This document shows positions 1 through 10,376 of a DNA stretch of 64,000 nt, one piece after another. The stretch spans positions 558,001 through 622,000 of the forward strand of contig NZ_MKIN01000022.1 of assembly GCF_001938985.1 (NCBI RefSeq). The letters run 5' to 3'. This DNA is from Gillisella taibaishanensis. GTDB taxonomy: Bacteria > Pseudomonadota > Alphaproteobacteria > Rhizobiales > Rhizobiaceae. Each line of letters begins with the position of its first letter. Positions within the stretch are counted from its first letter, which is position 1. The notes under the pieces were generated by a model. The model was not told the DNA's origin and searched no databases. It saw only the letters and a program-made list of their open reading frames with translations. A program made the translations under genes and the position numbers.

Positions 1-294
1 GACCCCATGGAAGATGACAGAGGCGCCGCTGGCGGCCGACACCACATCGGCGCGGTTCATCGCATCGCCCACGACCCATTCCGCAACCGCCTTGGAACCG
101 CCACTCGATTTTCCATGAACCGTCCCCGCAGCTCGGTGCATGGCTCGCACGTGATAGCCTCGAGCGGACAGGGCGCGGGCAACGGCCCCGCCAATGCCGC
201 CGGTTGCGCCCAGGACTAAAGCGATCGGCCGCCTGTCTTGCGGCACGCTGCCGTCGATCCCCGTCTCCCTGCCAAAAATCTTCTGCTCGGCCAT
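1..294 (-). CDS. NAD(P)-dependent epimerase/oxidoreductase, N-terminal part (runs off the window)
   Basis: Only the first 98 codons are present; the C-terminus lies beyond the left edge. After about 20 residues there is a beta strand followed by the glycine-rich Rossmann loop GATGGIGG, which marks an extended or atypical short-chain dehydrogenase binding NAD(P). The start ATG at 294 is preceded by GGAGATCAGGA, a good ribosome-binding site. The gene is divergent from the LysR regulator starting at 391, and the 96-bp gap probably holds both promoters, so it is the likely target of that regulator (inference from the common LysR arrangement). The substrate cannot be judged from the part that is visible. 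Confidence 0.75.
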   Translation of the reverse strand, partial: MAEQKIFGRETGIDGSVPQDRRPIALVLGATGGIGGAVARALSARGYHVRAMHRAAGTVHGKSSGGSKAVAEWVVGDAMNRADVVSAASGASVIFHGV

Positions 295-390
295 TCCTGA
301 TCTCCATCGCTTCTTGTCGATGACCAAGTATCCACCAACGATCCTCCATTCGAAATTGTATATTTCTTTATCGATGCTATACAAAAAACC

Positions 391-1299
391 ATGAAACCAG
401 ATCAGTTGAGTTGGGACCTCTACCGCAGTTTGCTCGCCGTGATCACGGAGGGCTCGCTATCTGCTGCCGCGCGCAGCCTTGGCCTTACCCAGCCGACGGT
501 CGGCCGGCATATCGAGTTGTTGGAACAGGCTTTCGGCACGCCGCTGTTTCTGCGCAGCCAGCGTGGTCTCACACCAACCGATACCGCCCTGGCCATGCGC
601 TCGCACGCCGCCTTGATGGCGGCGACCAGCACGTCGTTGGCAAGGATTGCCGCTGGCGGAAGCGAGAGTGGGCAGGAGAGCGACATCAAAGGCCCGGTGC
701 GCCTTAGCGCCAGCGAAGTCATCTCCATCGAGGTGCTGCCGCAAATCCTGGCGCCCCTGCAGGAGCGGTTTTCGGGACTTGAGATCGAGTTGTCTGCCAG
801 CGACACTGTCGAGGATCTGCTGCAACGGGAAGTGGATATTGCCGTGCGCATGGTGGCGCCGACCCAACTTGCTTTGCTCAGCCAACGGATCGGCGCGATC
901 GGTATCGGGTTCTTCGCCCATGCCAGCTACCTCGAGCGGCATGGGACGCCCGAAAACCTTAGCGACCTCGCCCAGCACCGACTGATCGGCTTTGACCGAC
1001 ATCTGGCCTATGTGCGCGTGGTCCTGAAAAGCAGACCGGAGCTGGAGGCCCTGCATTTCGGCTTTCGCACGGATAGCAATCTGGCGCAATTTGCCGCAAT
1101 CCGCGCTGGTCTCGGCATCGGCCTCTGCCAAGGAGGCCTCGGCAGGCGACACGCGGAACTGGTCGAGGTACTGCCCGGCAGCCTCGACATCGCGCTTGAT
1201 ACCTATGTCGTCATGCACGAGGATCTGAAACTCAGCCGCCGCTACCGTACCGTCTTCGACGCCGTTGTTACGGGGCTGAAGACCTATATAGCTCGGTAA
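391..1299 (+). CDS. LysR-family transcriptional regulator
   Basis: 302 residues, the usual LysR length. The N-terminal 60 residues form the winged helix-turn-helix, with SLSAAARSLGLTQPTVGRHI as helix-turn-helix and the LFLRSQRGLTPT wing. The rest matches a periplasmic-binding-protein-like effector domain (about residues 90-295). LysR proteins usually bind DNA as tetramers and control a divergent gene in response to a small molecule; here the divergent gene is the epimerase fragment at 1-294. No second candidate target is adjacent, since the downstream DUF2188 gene lies on the opposite strand and ends tail-to-tail with it. Effector unknown. Confidence 0.9.
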   Translation: MKPDQLSWDLYRSLLAVITEGSLSAAARSLGLTQPTVGRHIELLEQAFGTPLFLRSQRGLTPTDTALAMRSHAALMAATSTSLARIAAGGSESGQESDIKGPVRLSASEVISIEVLPQILAPLQERFSGLEIELSASDTVEDLLQREVDIAVRMVAPTQLALLSQRIGAIGIGFFAHASYLERHGTPENLSDLAQHRLIGFDRHLAYVRVVLKSRPELEALHFGFRTDSNLAQFAAIRAGLGIGLCQGGLGRRHAELVEVLPGSLDIALDTYVVMHEDLKLSRRYRTVFDAVVTGLKTYIAR

Positions 1300-1314
1300 A
1301 GCCGAAAGGCGCGA

Positions 1315-1578
1315 TCAGCCCTGGCTCGAGCTCGTGTAATGATCGAGAATTTCCACTTCGGGATGGTCGTTGCCATTGCTCATTTCGGCACGCCATTTGC
1401 CATCGGCGTCCTGATAAACGATCCGAACCGGCTCATCGGCCTGGGCAATTTCCTTCATCACGATTCGCGCTGCTTCCAGCGCCTGGTCATGACTGTCGAA
1501 CCGTTCCGAGTAGGCGCCATCCAATCGATAGGCCCAGCCTTCGTCATGCGGTACGATTTCATAAGTCACTTTCGCCAT
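1315..1578 (-). CDS. DUF2188 domain small protein
   Basis: 87 residues from the ATG at 1578, which has GGGAG ten bases upstream; an in-frame ATG at 1611 adds 11 residues that do not look conserved. The protein has the DUF2188 pattern: an initial strand (VTYEIVPHDEGWAYRLDG), a central helix (DSHDQALEAARIV) and a final strand with a Trp (DADGKWRAEM). DUF2188 proteins are small soluble proteins of unknown function. The gene converges on the LysR gene with a 15-bp gap, too short for an obvious terminator. Confidence 0.75.
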   Translation of the reverse strand: MAKVTYEIVPHDEGWAYRLDGAYSERFDSHDQALEAARIVMKEIAQADEPVRIVYQDADGKWRAEMSNGNDHPEVEILDHYTSSSQG

Positions 1579-1926
1579 GTTTTGTTTTCTCCCTATCCAC
1601 GACATTGCCAATCAACAGCTGCGCATGCGAAATTCCGCCTCGTCGCGCTGCACAACTATCGCACCTTAAAGACGGAACTGCAAATTGCATCAGCACGTTG
1701 AAGATGCAACAGAGGGGGCGAAAGCGAACGCGGCCGAATCGCCCATTCGCGACATCATCGCGTTTTTGGCGGGATGGATTGGCCGATACGCGGCAGTTCG
1801 CATTGCCAGTGCATGTCAGAGTTTCTTTTGAAGCCCTGAGGGGCACCGGTTGCTTTTTTATGCATTTCTGGATGGGAAGCCGGCTCCCACTGTCCCTGGA
1901 AATGCTCGAGTAAAGGATAAGATCAC
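1579..1926. other. Intergenic region upstream of the antiporter gene
   Basis: 348 bases between the divergent DUF2188 and antiporter genes. It probably holds both promoters. No convincing -35/-10 pair, RNA gene or strong hairpin was found by eye. Confidence 0.4.
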
Positions 1927-3078
1927 GTGACTGTTCTCTCTCGGGAAAAGACCCTGCTTCTGCCCATCGTGATTGCGGTGGCCGTGTTCTTTCTCGAGCA
2001 TGCGGTCATGGAGGCAGGCTCCATTGCCAGCCTCGCGGCGGCTGCGGTGCTGGTCGGCGCTATCCTTGTGGCCTCGATCCGCGTTGCCCATCATGCCGAA
2101 ACGCTCGCCCAGCGGGTCGGCGATCCCTATGGCACGATGATCCTGACGCTGTCGGCCGTTGCCGTCGAAGTGCTGATCCTGGCGATCATGATGCAGGGCG
2201 AAAGCTCGCCGACGCTGGTGCGCGACACGATCTATTCCGCTGTGATGCTGGACATTAACGGCATTCTTGGCCTTGCCGCCCTGCTTGGCGGCCTCAAGCA
2301 CGGTGAACAGCCCTACAACGACGATAGCGGCAAGACCTATGGCGTGATGATCCTGACCGCCATGGGTATCTCCATGATCGTGCCGGAATTCGTGCCCCAT
2401 GCAAAATGGAGCTACTATTCCGCCTTTACCATCTTCGCCATGCTGGCGCTTTATGCGCTGTTCCTGCGCATGCAGGTTGGTCGCCACAGCTATTTCTTCA
2501 GCTACAGCTATCCGCGCCGGGTCGCGACCCGGGCATCGAAGACCGCGGCGGCTCACGGGAAAGCCCCAGGCGATGTCGCTGCAGAAAGCCATGAAGCCGA
2601 GGAAGAGCATTCAGACGAAAAAGGCAGTATCTCCACCTCCATCGGGGTCATCCTGTTCGGCGTCGTTCTTATCGGCATTCTCGCCGAATTCATGTCAGCA
2701 CTGATGACCGAGGGCCTTCATGATACCGGCGCGCCGCCGATGATGATGGCGATCGTCGTTGCCGCCATTTCCGCGGCGCCTGAAATCATGACAGCGCTGA
2801 AGGCGGCGCTGCGCAACCGCATGCAGGCGACCGTCAACATTGCCATGGGCGCTTCGCTGTCCACAGTCATCCTGACGGTTCCGGTCATGGAGGCGATAGC
2901 GCTTTATACCGGCCAGCCCTTCACTATGGCGATGACGCCGGTGCAGACGGTGATGATCTTCGTCACCCTGATTGCAGCGGCGATCAACCTCAACGACGGC
3001 GAGACCAATGCCATCGAGGGCATGACCCATTTCATCCTTTTTGCCACTTTCATCATGCTCTCGGCTCTGGGACTTTGA
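1927..3078 (+). CDS. chaA: Calcium:proton antiporter (CaCA family, ChaA/y4hA type)
   Basis: 383-residue inner-membrane protein with about eleven hydrophobic segments split by a hydrophilic loop (about residues 190-235, rich in His, Glu and Ala). Two inverted alpha-repeats typical of the Ca2+/cation antiporter superfamily are visible: the first around EVLILAIMMQ with GILGLAALLGG, the second around AISAAPEIMTALKAA with NIAMGASLSTV. The acidic residues in these repeats carry the cation in known members. Start is GTG at 1927 after AAGGAT. The family exchanges cytoplasmic Ca2+ (or Na+/K+) for protons. It stands alone; OpgC follows 170 bp later on the same strand. Confidence 0.85.
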   Translation: MTVLSREKTLLLPIVIAVAVFFLEHAVMEAGSIASLAAAAVLVGAILVASIRVAHHAETLAQRVGDPYGTMILTLSAVAVEVLILAIMMQGESSPTLVRDTIYSAVMLDINGILGLAALLGGLKHGEQPYNDDSGKTYGVMILTAMGISMIVPEFVPHAKWSYYSAFTIFAMLALYALFLRMQVGRHSYFFSYSYPRRVATRASKTAAAHGKAPGDVAAESHEAEEEHSDEKGSISTSIGVILFGVVLIGILAEFMSALMTEGLHDTGAPPMMMAIVVAAISAAPEIMTALKAALRNRMQATVNIAMGASLSTVILTVPVMEAIALYTGQPFTMAMTPVQTVMIFVTLIAAAINLNDGETNAIEGMTHFILFATFIMLSALGL

Positions 3079-3248
3079 TCCCCGAAGAGACAACCGAAGG
3101 GCGGTCACATCATTTTGATCCCGGAACCTTTCCGGGAGACACCCGTTGCGGACATGTGATTGGACGTCGTTCCAATTCGCCGCATTGTCACCACGATGAA
3201 GGGCAAGAACCCACCTGCTGGGCAGGACGTAAACCGGGAGCCGGGACC

Positions 3249-4487
3249 GTGAAAAGATTGGATGTCCTAGACGGAATGCGGGGATACTTCCTCGTTTTCA
3301 TGATGTTGAACCACCTGGTCTTCGCGGGCGGTTATCTGCTTGTTGAGGTCAACCACCGCAATCTAACCTTCGTTGAAGACGCGCAAGGCTTCGTGTTCAT
3401 GTCTGGCCTGCTGGTCGGCATGGTCTATGGCCGCAAGATGCTGAAAGCCGGCTATGAAGCCGGTCGCGAGCGCATCTGGGCCAGAGCCATCGAACTCTAT
3501 CGCTATGCCATGGGCATTATCCTGGCCGTGCTCGCCGCGCGCCTGCTGATGCCTGGTGCTGCTGTCATCTGGCGCGACTGGCTGGGCGATATTTCGCTGA
3601 GCGATCCGCTGCGCCTCGGTTCGATTGCCACCTTCCTCTATCAGCCGACCTATATGGATATTCTGCCGCAATACATCATCTACATGGTGTTTGCGCCTGC
3701 TCTGATCTGGCTCTGCATCACCGGTCGCTGGGCAACCGTCGCCATCGGCTCGCTCGTTGTCTGGATGGCTGGCCAGCTTGGCCTGCACCGCCTGATCACC
3801 TACCCGCTCGACGGCTGGCTGAGCGCTGCCGAGAAGGAAGGCATCCGCGCCAGCTTCAACCTGCTCGGCTGGCAGATCGTGTTTTTCGGCGGCCTGATCG
3901 CCGGTAGCCTGACCGCGACCCGCAACATTGAATGGAGCAAGGTCTTCAGCCCGGAAAAGACGCTGATCCCAAAGACCGCGCTTGCAATCCTGCTGTTCTT
4001 CATGCCGCTGCGGATCATGACCGCGCATGGTTTGATGCCAGATTTCGTGCTGCAGAAATTCAGCATGATGGAAGTGCGCGCCGATTTCGGCCCGGTCTAT
4101 CTCTTGAATTTTGCCGCCATGGCAAGCCTGGTTGCCTGGCTGCTGATTGCTGGTCCGAAGCATGATAGCGCTTTCGTGCGCAAAACAGCCCATGCTGTCA
4201 ACAGCGTCTTCAGCCTCAGCTTTCTACAGCTGCTCGGCCGCCATTCGCTGCATGTCTATATCTGGCATGTGCTGATCGTGTTTGCCGTCCGCTATATCGA
4301 CGGGCGGGTCGGCCCGTTCTCGGAATTGACCAAGACAGCAATCGCCGTCTTCTGTGTCTCGCTACTGGCCCTGCCCGCGCTCTACCGCGAACGCGACATC
4401 CACTTCGCACCTGCGCCAGAGCCTAAGCCCGTTCCGGTTCCGGCAGCCAGTGCGGCGGCTGGCGCCAAGCAGATGCGCAACGCTTGA
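3249..4487 (+). CDS. opgC: OpgC-family membrane acyltransferase (osmoregulated periplasmic glucan modification)
   Basis: 412 residues from the GTG at 3249, chosen because GGGAG precedes it and the protein then begins with the conserved RLDVLDGMRGYFL motif; the open frame to 3075 has no membrane-like or conserved character. About ten transmembrane segments, a late HSLHVYIWHVLIVF segment characteristic of the OpgC/acyltransferase-3 group, and a short Pro/Ala-rich cytoplasmic tail. Family members transfer succinyl groups onto cyclic or linear periplasmic glucans, and rhizobia make such glucans. No glucan synthase gene is in the window, so the substrate is inferred. Confidence 0.8.
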   Translation: MKRLDVLDGMRGYFLVFMMLNHLVFAGGYLLVEVNHRNLTFVEDAQGFVFMSGLLVGMVYGRKMLKAGYEAGRERIWARAIELYRYAMGIILAVLAARLLMPGAAVIWRDWLGDISLSDPLRLGSIATFLYQPTYMDILPQYIIYMVFAPALIWLCITGRWATVAIGSLVVWMAGQLGLHRLITYPLDGWLSAAEKEGIRASFNLLGWQIVFFGGLIAGSLTATRNIEWSKVFSPEKTLIPKTALAILLFFMPLRIMTAHGLMPDFVLQKFSMMEVRADFGPVYLLNFAAMASLVAWLLIAGPKHDSAFVRKTAHAVNSVFSLSFLQLLGRHSLHVYIWHVLIVFAVRYIDGRVGPFSELTKTAIAVFCVSLLALPALYRERDIHFAPAPEPKPVPVPAASAAAGAKQMRNA

Positions 4488-4562
4488 AGCACTCATTTCC
4501 AGGAACCCTGTGAAGCGGCTTTCAGTCTGTCACCGCGTTAAACCAGAGCGAATGTCCAAACG

Positions 4563-4598
4563 AAAAGGGCGGGATGGTCAACCATCCGCCCTTTTCTC
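4563..4598. terminator. Bidirectional rho-independent terminator between opgC and aatA
   Basis: An inverted repeat with arms AAAAGGGCGGGATGG and CCATCCGCCCTTTT (one bulged G, loop of about four bases) lies between two convergent genes. The A-run at one end and T-run at the other allow it to work in both directions. Confidence 0.85.
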
Positions 4599-4618
4599 TG
4601 TCTTGATGGAGGTGCTGC

Positions 4619-6171
<1,553 letters not shown>

Positions 6172-6627
6172 ATGAGACGGATCAGGACGGAAGAAACACC
6201 TTCCCAAAACTGGAATTTTGCACGCAAGACGCTGGTTGCGGCTTGGTTTGCGGTGTCCGCTTTGACCGTGTCGGCAGGCCTCACCGGCGCTGCTGCGGCG
6301 AGCGAGACGCACGGCGCCTCGGTCGGTCCGACAATCTCGTCCCGGGCAACGCCCTCTGCAACATCCGCCCTGGCGCCAGAAGATACGGTCGACGATATCG
6401 AGACCGGCAGCATCGCTCTCCCCATCACCCAGTCCGGCGTGCTGACGACCACCGTCGCCCGCAGCAGCGGTGTCGATAAGGCCGTTGCCGGCTCCGTCGC
6501 GTCGGTTCATGTGCCGGCCTATCTGTCTGTCCTTGCCGACCGGCGCGTTCTGGCCATGCTCTGCCTGTTCGGCCTGCTGATCGTCTGGATCAACCGTACG
6601 CCGCCAAAGAACAACCGGGACCTCTGA
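6172..6627 (+). CDS. Hypothetical membrane or exported protein
   Basis: 151 residues from the ATG at 6172, preceded by AGAAGGAAG; the open frame extends to 5962 but no upstream codon has a better site. There is an N-terminal hydrophobic stretch (about residues 22-45, TLVAAWFAVSALTVSAGL) ending in Ala-rich sequence like a signal peptide or anchor, a low-complexity Ser/Thr/Ala middle, and a C-terminal transmembrane segment (VLAMLCLFGLLIVWI) with a short basic tail. No family recognised. It may sit in the inner membrane with a periplasmic loop. Confidence 0.6.
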   Translation: MRRIRTEETPSQNWNFARKTLVAAWFAVSALTVSAGLTGAAAASETHGASVGPTISSRATPSATSALAPEDTVDDIETGSIALPITQSGVLTTTVARSSGVDKAVAGSVASVHVPAYLSVLADRRVLAMLCLFGLLIVWINRTPPKNNRDL

Positions 6628-6730
6628 CCAAGCCCTTCGGCACCACTTCCTGGTTGCCGTTTGGGAGCCGGCCTGATAGACGCGGCTTTTTTAAAGATCG
6701 TCGCCCGCCTTGACGGGATCAGGATGTCCA

Positions 6731-7621
6731 GTGACCCGCATTCAAGCCAATCTCCTCCTGCTTCTCGCCGCAGCCATTTGGGGCGGAGGCTTCGTGGCGC
6801 AATCGACGGCCATGGATCATCTGGAGGCAAACTGGTTCAATGCTCTGCGCTTCGGGATTGCCGCCATCGTGCTCGCTCCCTTCGCCCTGATCGAAGCCAA
6901 GCGCTCCCCCACACCTTTATCCTCCCGTGACATCAAAAATTTCATCATCATCGGCGTGTTGCTGTTTGCCGCCCAGACCGCCCAGCAATTCGGCCTGAAG
7001 ACCACGACCGTCACCAATGCCAGCTTCCTCACCGGGCTCTACGTCGTGATCGTGCCGGTCATGGCCGTGCTCTTCCTGAAACAACGGCCGCACTGGATCA
7101 TCTGGCCGGCCGCTCTCACCGCCCTCATCGGGATATTCCTGCTTAGCGGCGGCAGCATCAGTGCGCTCAGTGTCGGTGATGGGCTGACCATTGTTTGCGC
7201 CGGCTTCTTCGCGGTGCAGATCCTGCTCACCGGCCGGATCATCCAGGGCCTGTCGCGGCCTCTGGCGCTCGCCGGCATCCAGTTTGCCGTGACGGCGCTG
7301 CTCTGCACGCTTGCCGCTGCCCTTCTGGAGCCGATCACCCTTGCCAATATAGAGAACTCGCTGACCCAGATCCTCTATGGCGGGTTGTTGTCGAGCGGGC
7401 TGGCCTTCAGCCTGCAAATCATCGGCCAGCGCTATACATCCTCTTCGCAGGCGGCAATTTTCATGTCCTCGGAAGCACTGTTCGGCGCGCTGCTGGGCGC
7501 ACTCATCCTGCACGAGTCCCTGCCGCCATCTGGCTATTTCGGCTGCGCACTGATGTTTCTGGCCATGCTGGCGGTCGAGCTCGTGCCGGAATGGGGCAAA
7601 AGTCGGGCCCTTGACTCATAA
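6731..7621 (+). CDS. DMT-superfamily transporter (EamA family)
   Basis: 296 residues from the GTG at 6731, with AGGA nine bases upstream; a TTG at 6710 is a weaker alternative. Ten hydrophobic segments form two EamA repeats. Repeat 1 starts with ANLLLLLAAAIWGGGFVAQ and repeat 2 includes the conserved end of ALLSGLAFSLQIIGQRYTSS-type segments and ALFGALLGALILHE. The family exports or imports small metabolites such as amino acids or their precursors; the substrate cannot be predicted. No partner gene lies next to it. Confidence 0.85.
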   Translation: MTRIQANLLLLLAAAIWGGGFVAQSTAMDHLEANWFNALRFGIAAIVLAPFALIEAKRSPTPLSSRDIKNFIIIGVLLFAAQTAQQFGLKTTTVTNASFLTGLYVVIVPVMAVLFLKQRPHWIIWPAALTALIGIFLLSGGSISALSVGDGLTIVCAGFFAVQILLTGRIIQGLSRPLALAGIQFAVTALLCTLAAALLEPITLANIENSLTQILYGGLLSSGLAFSLQIIGQRYTSSSQAAIFMSSEALFGALLGALILHESLPPSGYFGCALMFLAMLAVELVPEWGKSRALDS

Positions 7622-8103
7622 TTTTTAAGGCACGGATTATTTTGCCTGCTTGAAAAACTTTACCGCCGCAACCCGCATATCGCGGGAGATTTGTATCGCC
7701 CGCAATGCATTTTCTGACCATTTTTAGCGAAAATAATACAGAAATGACCCGCAAAGGCACGAACCGGCTCGCCCTGATCCAGGTCAGATCATAGATTCGT
7801 AAAAAAACTTTTGCTTGCCAATTCCCTGCAAACCAAGCACTCTTTGGGGGTTCGGGCAATTTAAAGGCGCGGAAAGATCTAAATTTCGACTGGCACCGGA
7901 GACGCAGAAGTTCCGGGCATCCACAAGGGGATACGACATCTGTCGGTCTACGGTACGACAGAAATCGATCATAGCAGGTGGCTGCGGTAACAGGGACCTT
8001 TCCTCACAATTTAAGATTGCTCGACAAGACCCACGCCTAAATCAAGGTGGGGAGTGAGCATAGCTGTCCGCCGATCCCGGACAGAGACAAAAGGACCTGA
8101 CGC
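7622..8103. other. Long region upstream of the cold-shock gene
   Basis: 482 bases. The last part probably makes the long 5' untranslated leader usual for cold-shock genes. The clearest structure is the hairpin at 8064-8084 just before the ribosome-binding site. No small coding gene or clear promoter was identified. Confidence 0.4.
8064..8084 (+). promoter_or_regulatory. Leader hairpin just upstream of the cold-shock ribosome-binding site
   Basis: Perfect 7-bp stem CTGTCCG / CGGACAG with a 7-base loop, ending four bases before the AAAGGA ribosome-binding site (8089-8094). Its position suggests an effect on translation or mRNA stability (inference). Confidence 0.45.
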
Positions 8104-8319
8104 ATGGCCGAAACTGGCATTGTAAAATTCTTCAACAACGACAAAGGCTTCGGCTTCATCAAGCCGGACAATGGTGGTGCGGATATCTTCGTCCACATCT
8201 CCGCCGTACAGGCTTCCGGCCTCAACGGTTTGAGTGAAAATCAGAAAGTAAGCTTCGATACGGAACCGGACCGCCGCGGCAAAGGACCCAAGGCCGTCAA
8301 TCTGCAGATCGCAGGCTGA
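8104..8319 (+). CDS. cspA: Cold-shock protein (CspA family)
   Basis: 71 residues, a single cold-shock domain. Both RNA-binding motifs are intact: RNP1-like KGFGFIKPD and RNP2 DIFVHIS. Such proteins bind single-stranded RNA and DNA and act as RNA chaperones. AAAGGA precedes the ATG with normal spacing. The gene is monocistronic, with a long leader containing a hairpin and a strong terminator. Rhizobia carry several paralogs, so cspA is a family label rather than a specific ortholog call. Confidence 0.92.
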   Translation: MAETGIVKFFNNDKGFGFIKPDNGGADIFVHISAVQASGLNGLSENQKVSFDTEPDRRGKGPKAVNLQIAG

Positions 8320-8350
8320 TTACCTCGTTCACGTTTTTCATTTCGCCCAG

Positions 8351-8381
8351 CGGCCCGGCAAGTCTTGCCGGGTTTTTTTCG
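8351..8381 (+). terminator. Rho-independent terminator of the cold-shock gene
   Basis: CCCGGCAAG / CTTGCCGGG hairpin followed by seven T residues, about 30 bases after the stop codon. Confidence 0.9.
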
Positions 8382-8467
8382 TCTTAACCCACAGCGCCTT
8401 GCGCCATATATGGCGGACAAACATCGATTCCGATTTAAGGAATTATGCAGTAGCCCAAACGGCGATA

Positions 8468-9115
8468 TCACAGCCCCTTGAGATACGGATTGGTGCGGCG
8501 CTCGTCGCCAATGCGGCTGCCGGGACCGTGACCGCAGATGAAGCCGACATCGTCGCCGAGCGGCAGCACCTTGTCGCGGATCGAATCCAGCAATTGCTGA
8601 TGATTGCCGCCGGCCAGATCGGTGCGGCCGATGGAGCCGTTGAACAGCACATCGCCGAGATGGGCAAAATTCTGGGCCCGGTTAAAGAAAACCACATGGC
8701 CAGGCGCATGGCCGGGGCAATGCAGCACTTCGAATTGGTGACCGCCGAACCCAACAACATCGCCCTCTTCCAAGAAGCGGTCGGGCGTGACGTTGCGCAG
8801 TTTCATCGGCATGTTGAAGCGGGCGCCCTGCCCCTCCAGCGCATCGAGCAACGGCTTGTCATCGCGATGCGGCCCGATGATCTGGATCGACAAGGCGTCC
8901 TTAAGGTCTTCGGCACCGCCGGCATGGTCGAGATGGCCATGGGTCAGCCAGATCTCCTTCAGGGTGATGCCGTTGTCGCGCACCATCTGGAGGATCTGAT
9001 CGACATCACCGCCGGGATCGACAATGACCCCTTCCTTGGTTTCGCTATCGAAAAACACGGTGCAATTTTGCTGGAAGGGCGTAACGGGAATGATCCCGGC
9101 CTGAAGCTGTCCCAT
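8468..9115 (-). CDS. MBL-fold metallo-hydrolase (glyoxalase II-like)
   Basis: 215 residues from the ATG at 9115 (AGAGGTGATT upstream); an upstream in-frame start at 9157 adds 14 non-conserved residues. The metal site THGHLDHAGG (HxHxDH) is intact, followed by HCPGHAPGHV and GDVLFNGSIGRTDL carrying the next His and the bridging Asp, and CGHGPGS near the end. The short form without the glyoxalase II C-terminal domain matches YcbL-like hydrolases. Probable cytoplasmic thioester or related hydrolase; substrate unknown. Faces the cold-shock gene tail-to-tail. Confidence 0.88.
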   Translation of the reverse strand: MGQLQAGIIPVTPFQQNCTVFFDSETKEGVIVDPGGDVDQILQMVRDNGITLKEIWLTHGHLDHAGGAEDLKDALSIQIIGPHRDDKPLLDALEGQGARFNMPMKLRNVTPDRFLEEGDVVGFGGHQFEVLHCPGHAPGHVVFFNRAQNFAHLGDVLFNGSIGRTDLAGGNHQQLLDSIRDKVLPLGDDVGFICGHGPGSRIGDERRTNPYLKGL

Positions 9116-9267
9116 AATCACCTCTGGCGCATCGCTACGGACGCGCAAAACCGACAAAAGAAATGCGGCAAGGGTGCCGCGCTAGATGTGATATAGTCAG
9201 GTCCGGGAAAAGCGGAAAGAGATTTCGACCAAGAATATCGAATCTGGAAAACAACCGGGAACGAGGC

Positions 9268-9468
9268 TCAGCGTTCGGAGAGCATCGTCTGCGCGTCGGC
9301 CGAATGCATGTTCGGCATCATCACGTTGCCGACCAACAAAGCAGCCACGGCGATTTTCAGCGTGAACACCAGAATCATCACAGGCTTCAGCGTGTTTTCC
9401 ACTGCTTGACCGACGCCCTCATCGGCGGAAAAATCCGGTGCCGCTTGCGAAACGAGCTTAGATGACAT
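9268..9468 (-). CDS. Small single-pass membrane protein, unknown
   Basis: 66 residues from the ATG at 9468 (AAGGGACGGACGGCC upstream, slightly long spacing). A hydrophilic N-terminus is followed by one transmembrane segment (PVMILVFTLKIAVAALLVGN) and a short Met-rich tail. No family recognised. The amphipathic layout and clear start favour a real gene, but there is no comparative support from sequence alone. Confidence 0.5.
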   Translation of the reverse strand: MSSKLVSQAAPDFSADEGVGQAVENTLKPVMILVFTLKIAVAALLVGNVMMPNMHSADAQTMLSER

Positions 9469-9858
9469 GGCCGTCCGTCCCTTAATGTCTGCTGAACCGT
9501 CAGTCGCGAAACGCAAAAGGCCGGTCTGTTGCCCTCATAAAGCCGCGAGCGGCGTTTTGGTTGCATGATCCCGTCAATATTTCTTCAAGCGGGATCGAAG
9601 CTTGTCAGCCATCTTGGGAAAACAGGCTTTTTTGATGGCCTTTTCAACGCGCCCGTCATAGTTTTGCAACGCATTCGACACAGGCACCGCGATTGGTGGG
9701 CGTCTGTGTCGAAAACAACACATTTCGACAGAGTTTGCCTAAGAAAAATCGGACCCGGCTTTCGGGAATAGGCAAACGAAAACAATGAAATACATGGTCT
9801 TCCGGGCTTGATCGCAACCGGAGAGGCCCTGGAACGGCAGAGCAAGGAATTGAACAAC
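9469..9858. other. Divergent intergenic region before the MarR-type regulator
   Basis: 390 bases between a minus-strand small gene and the plus-strand regulator operon. It probably holds the operon promoter. No clear promoter hexamers or strong hairpin noted. Confidence 0.35.
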
Positions 9859-10371
9859 GTGCAGAAAACGTCAGCGGCGAGAACGGCGAAGAAACAGCTG
9901 CCGGACCTGCCAAAGATCGACGACAAGAGTATCGATTTCGACACGATAGAGGCCTTTTTCTTCGCCTATCGCGATTTCATTTCCGATCCGGACGAGATTC
10001 TGGCGAAGATCGGTTACGGCCGCGCCCATCATCGAGTCGTGCATTTCGTCAGCCGGCAGCCCGGCATGACCGTTGCCGATCTCCTCGCCATCCTGCGCAT
10101 CACCAAGCAGAGCCTGGCGCGGGTGCTCAAGGATCTGATCGATGAAGGCTATATCCGCCAGATGACCGGACCGGCCGACCGGCGCCAGCGGCGGCTCTAT
10201 CCGACGCTGTCGGGACGTGAACTGGCGCTGGCCCTGTCCGATCCGCAATCGCGCCGCATTGCTCGAGCCTTCGAAGGGTTGTCGGGCGACCAGAAACAGG
10301 CGGTCCGCATCTTTCTCTCTGCCATGCGCAGCGAGAATGGTCCAACCGCTCCATCAGACGAGGAGACGTGA
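9859..10371 (+). CDS. MarR-family regulator (PetP-like)
   Basis: 170 residues from GTG 9859, with AAGGA (9844-9848) ten bases upstream; an in-frame TTG at 9808 is possible but lacks a good site. Winged helix-turn-helix of MarR type: MTVADLLAILRITKQSLARV as helix-turn-helix and TGPADRRQRRLYPT as the wing. The order MarR gene, then an OmpR-type response regulator that overlaps it by a GTGA junction or starts five bases later, matches petP-petR of Rhodobacter (established there as regulators near cytochrome bc1 genes). Here petABC lies about 34 kb away, so the PetP label is by architecture only. Confidence 0.82.
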   Translation: MQKTSAARTAKKQLPDLPKIDDKSIDFDTIEAFFFAYRDFISDPDEILAKIGYGRAHHRVVHFVSRQPGMTVADLLAILRITKQSLARVLKDLIDEGYIRQMTGPADRRQRRLYPTLSGRELALALSDPQSRRIARAFEGLSGDQKQAVRIFLSAMRSENGPTAPSDEET

Positions 10372-10376
10372 GCAGC

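Noticed and set aside
457..1218. 253-codon minus-strand ORF
   Set aside because: Antisense to the LysR gene; no domain features.
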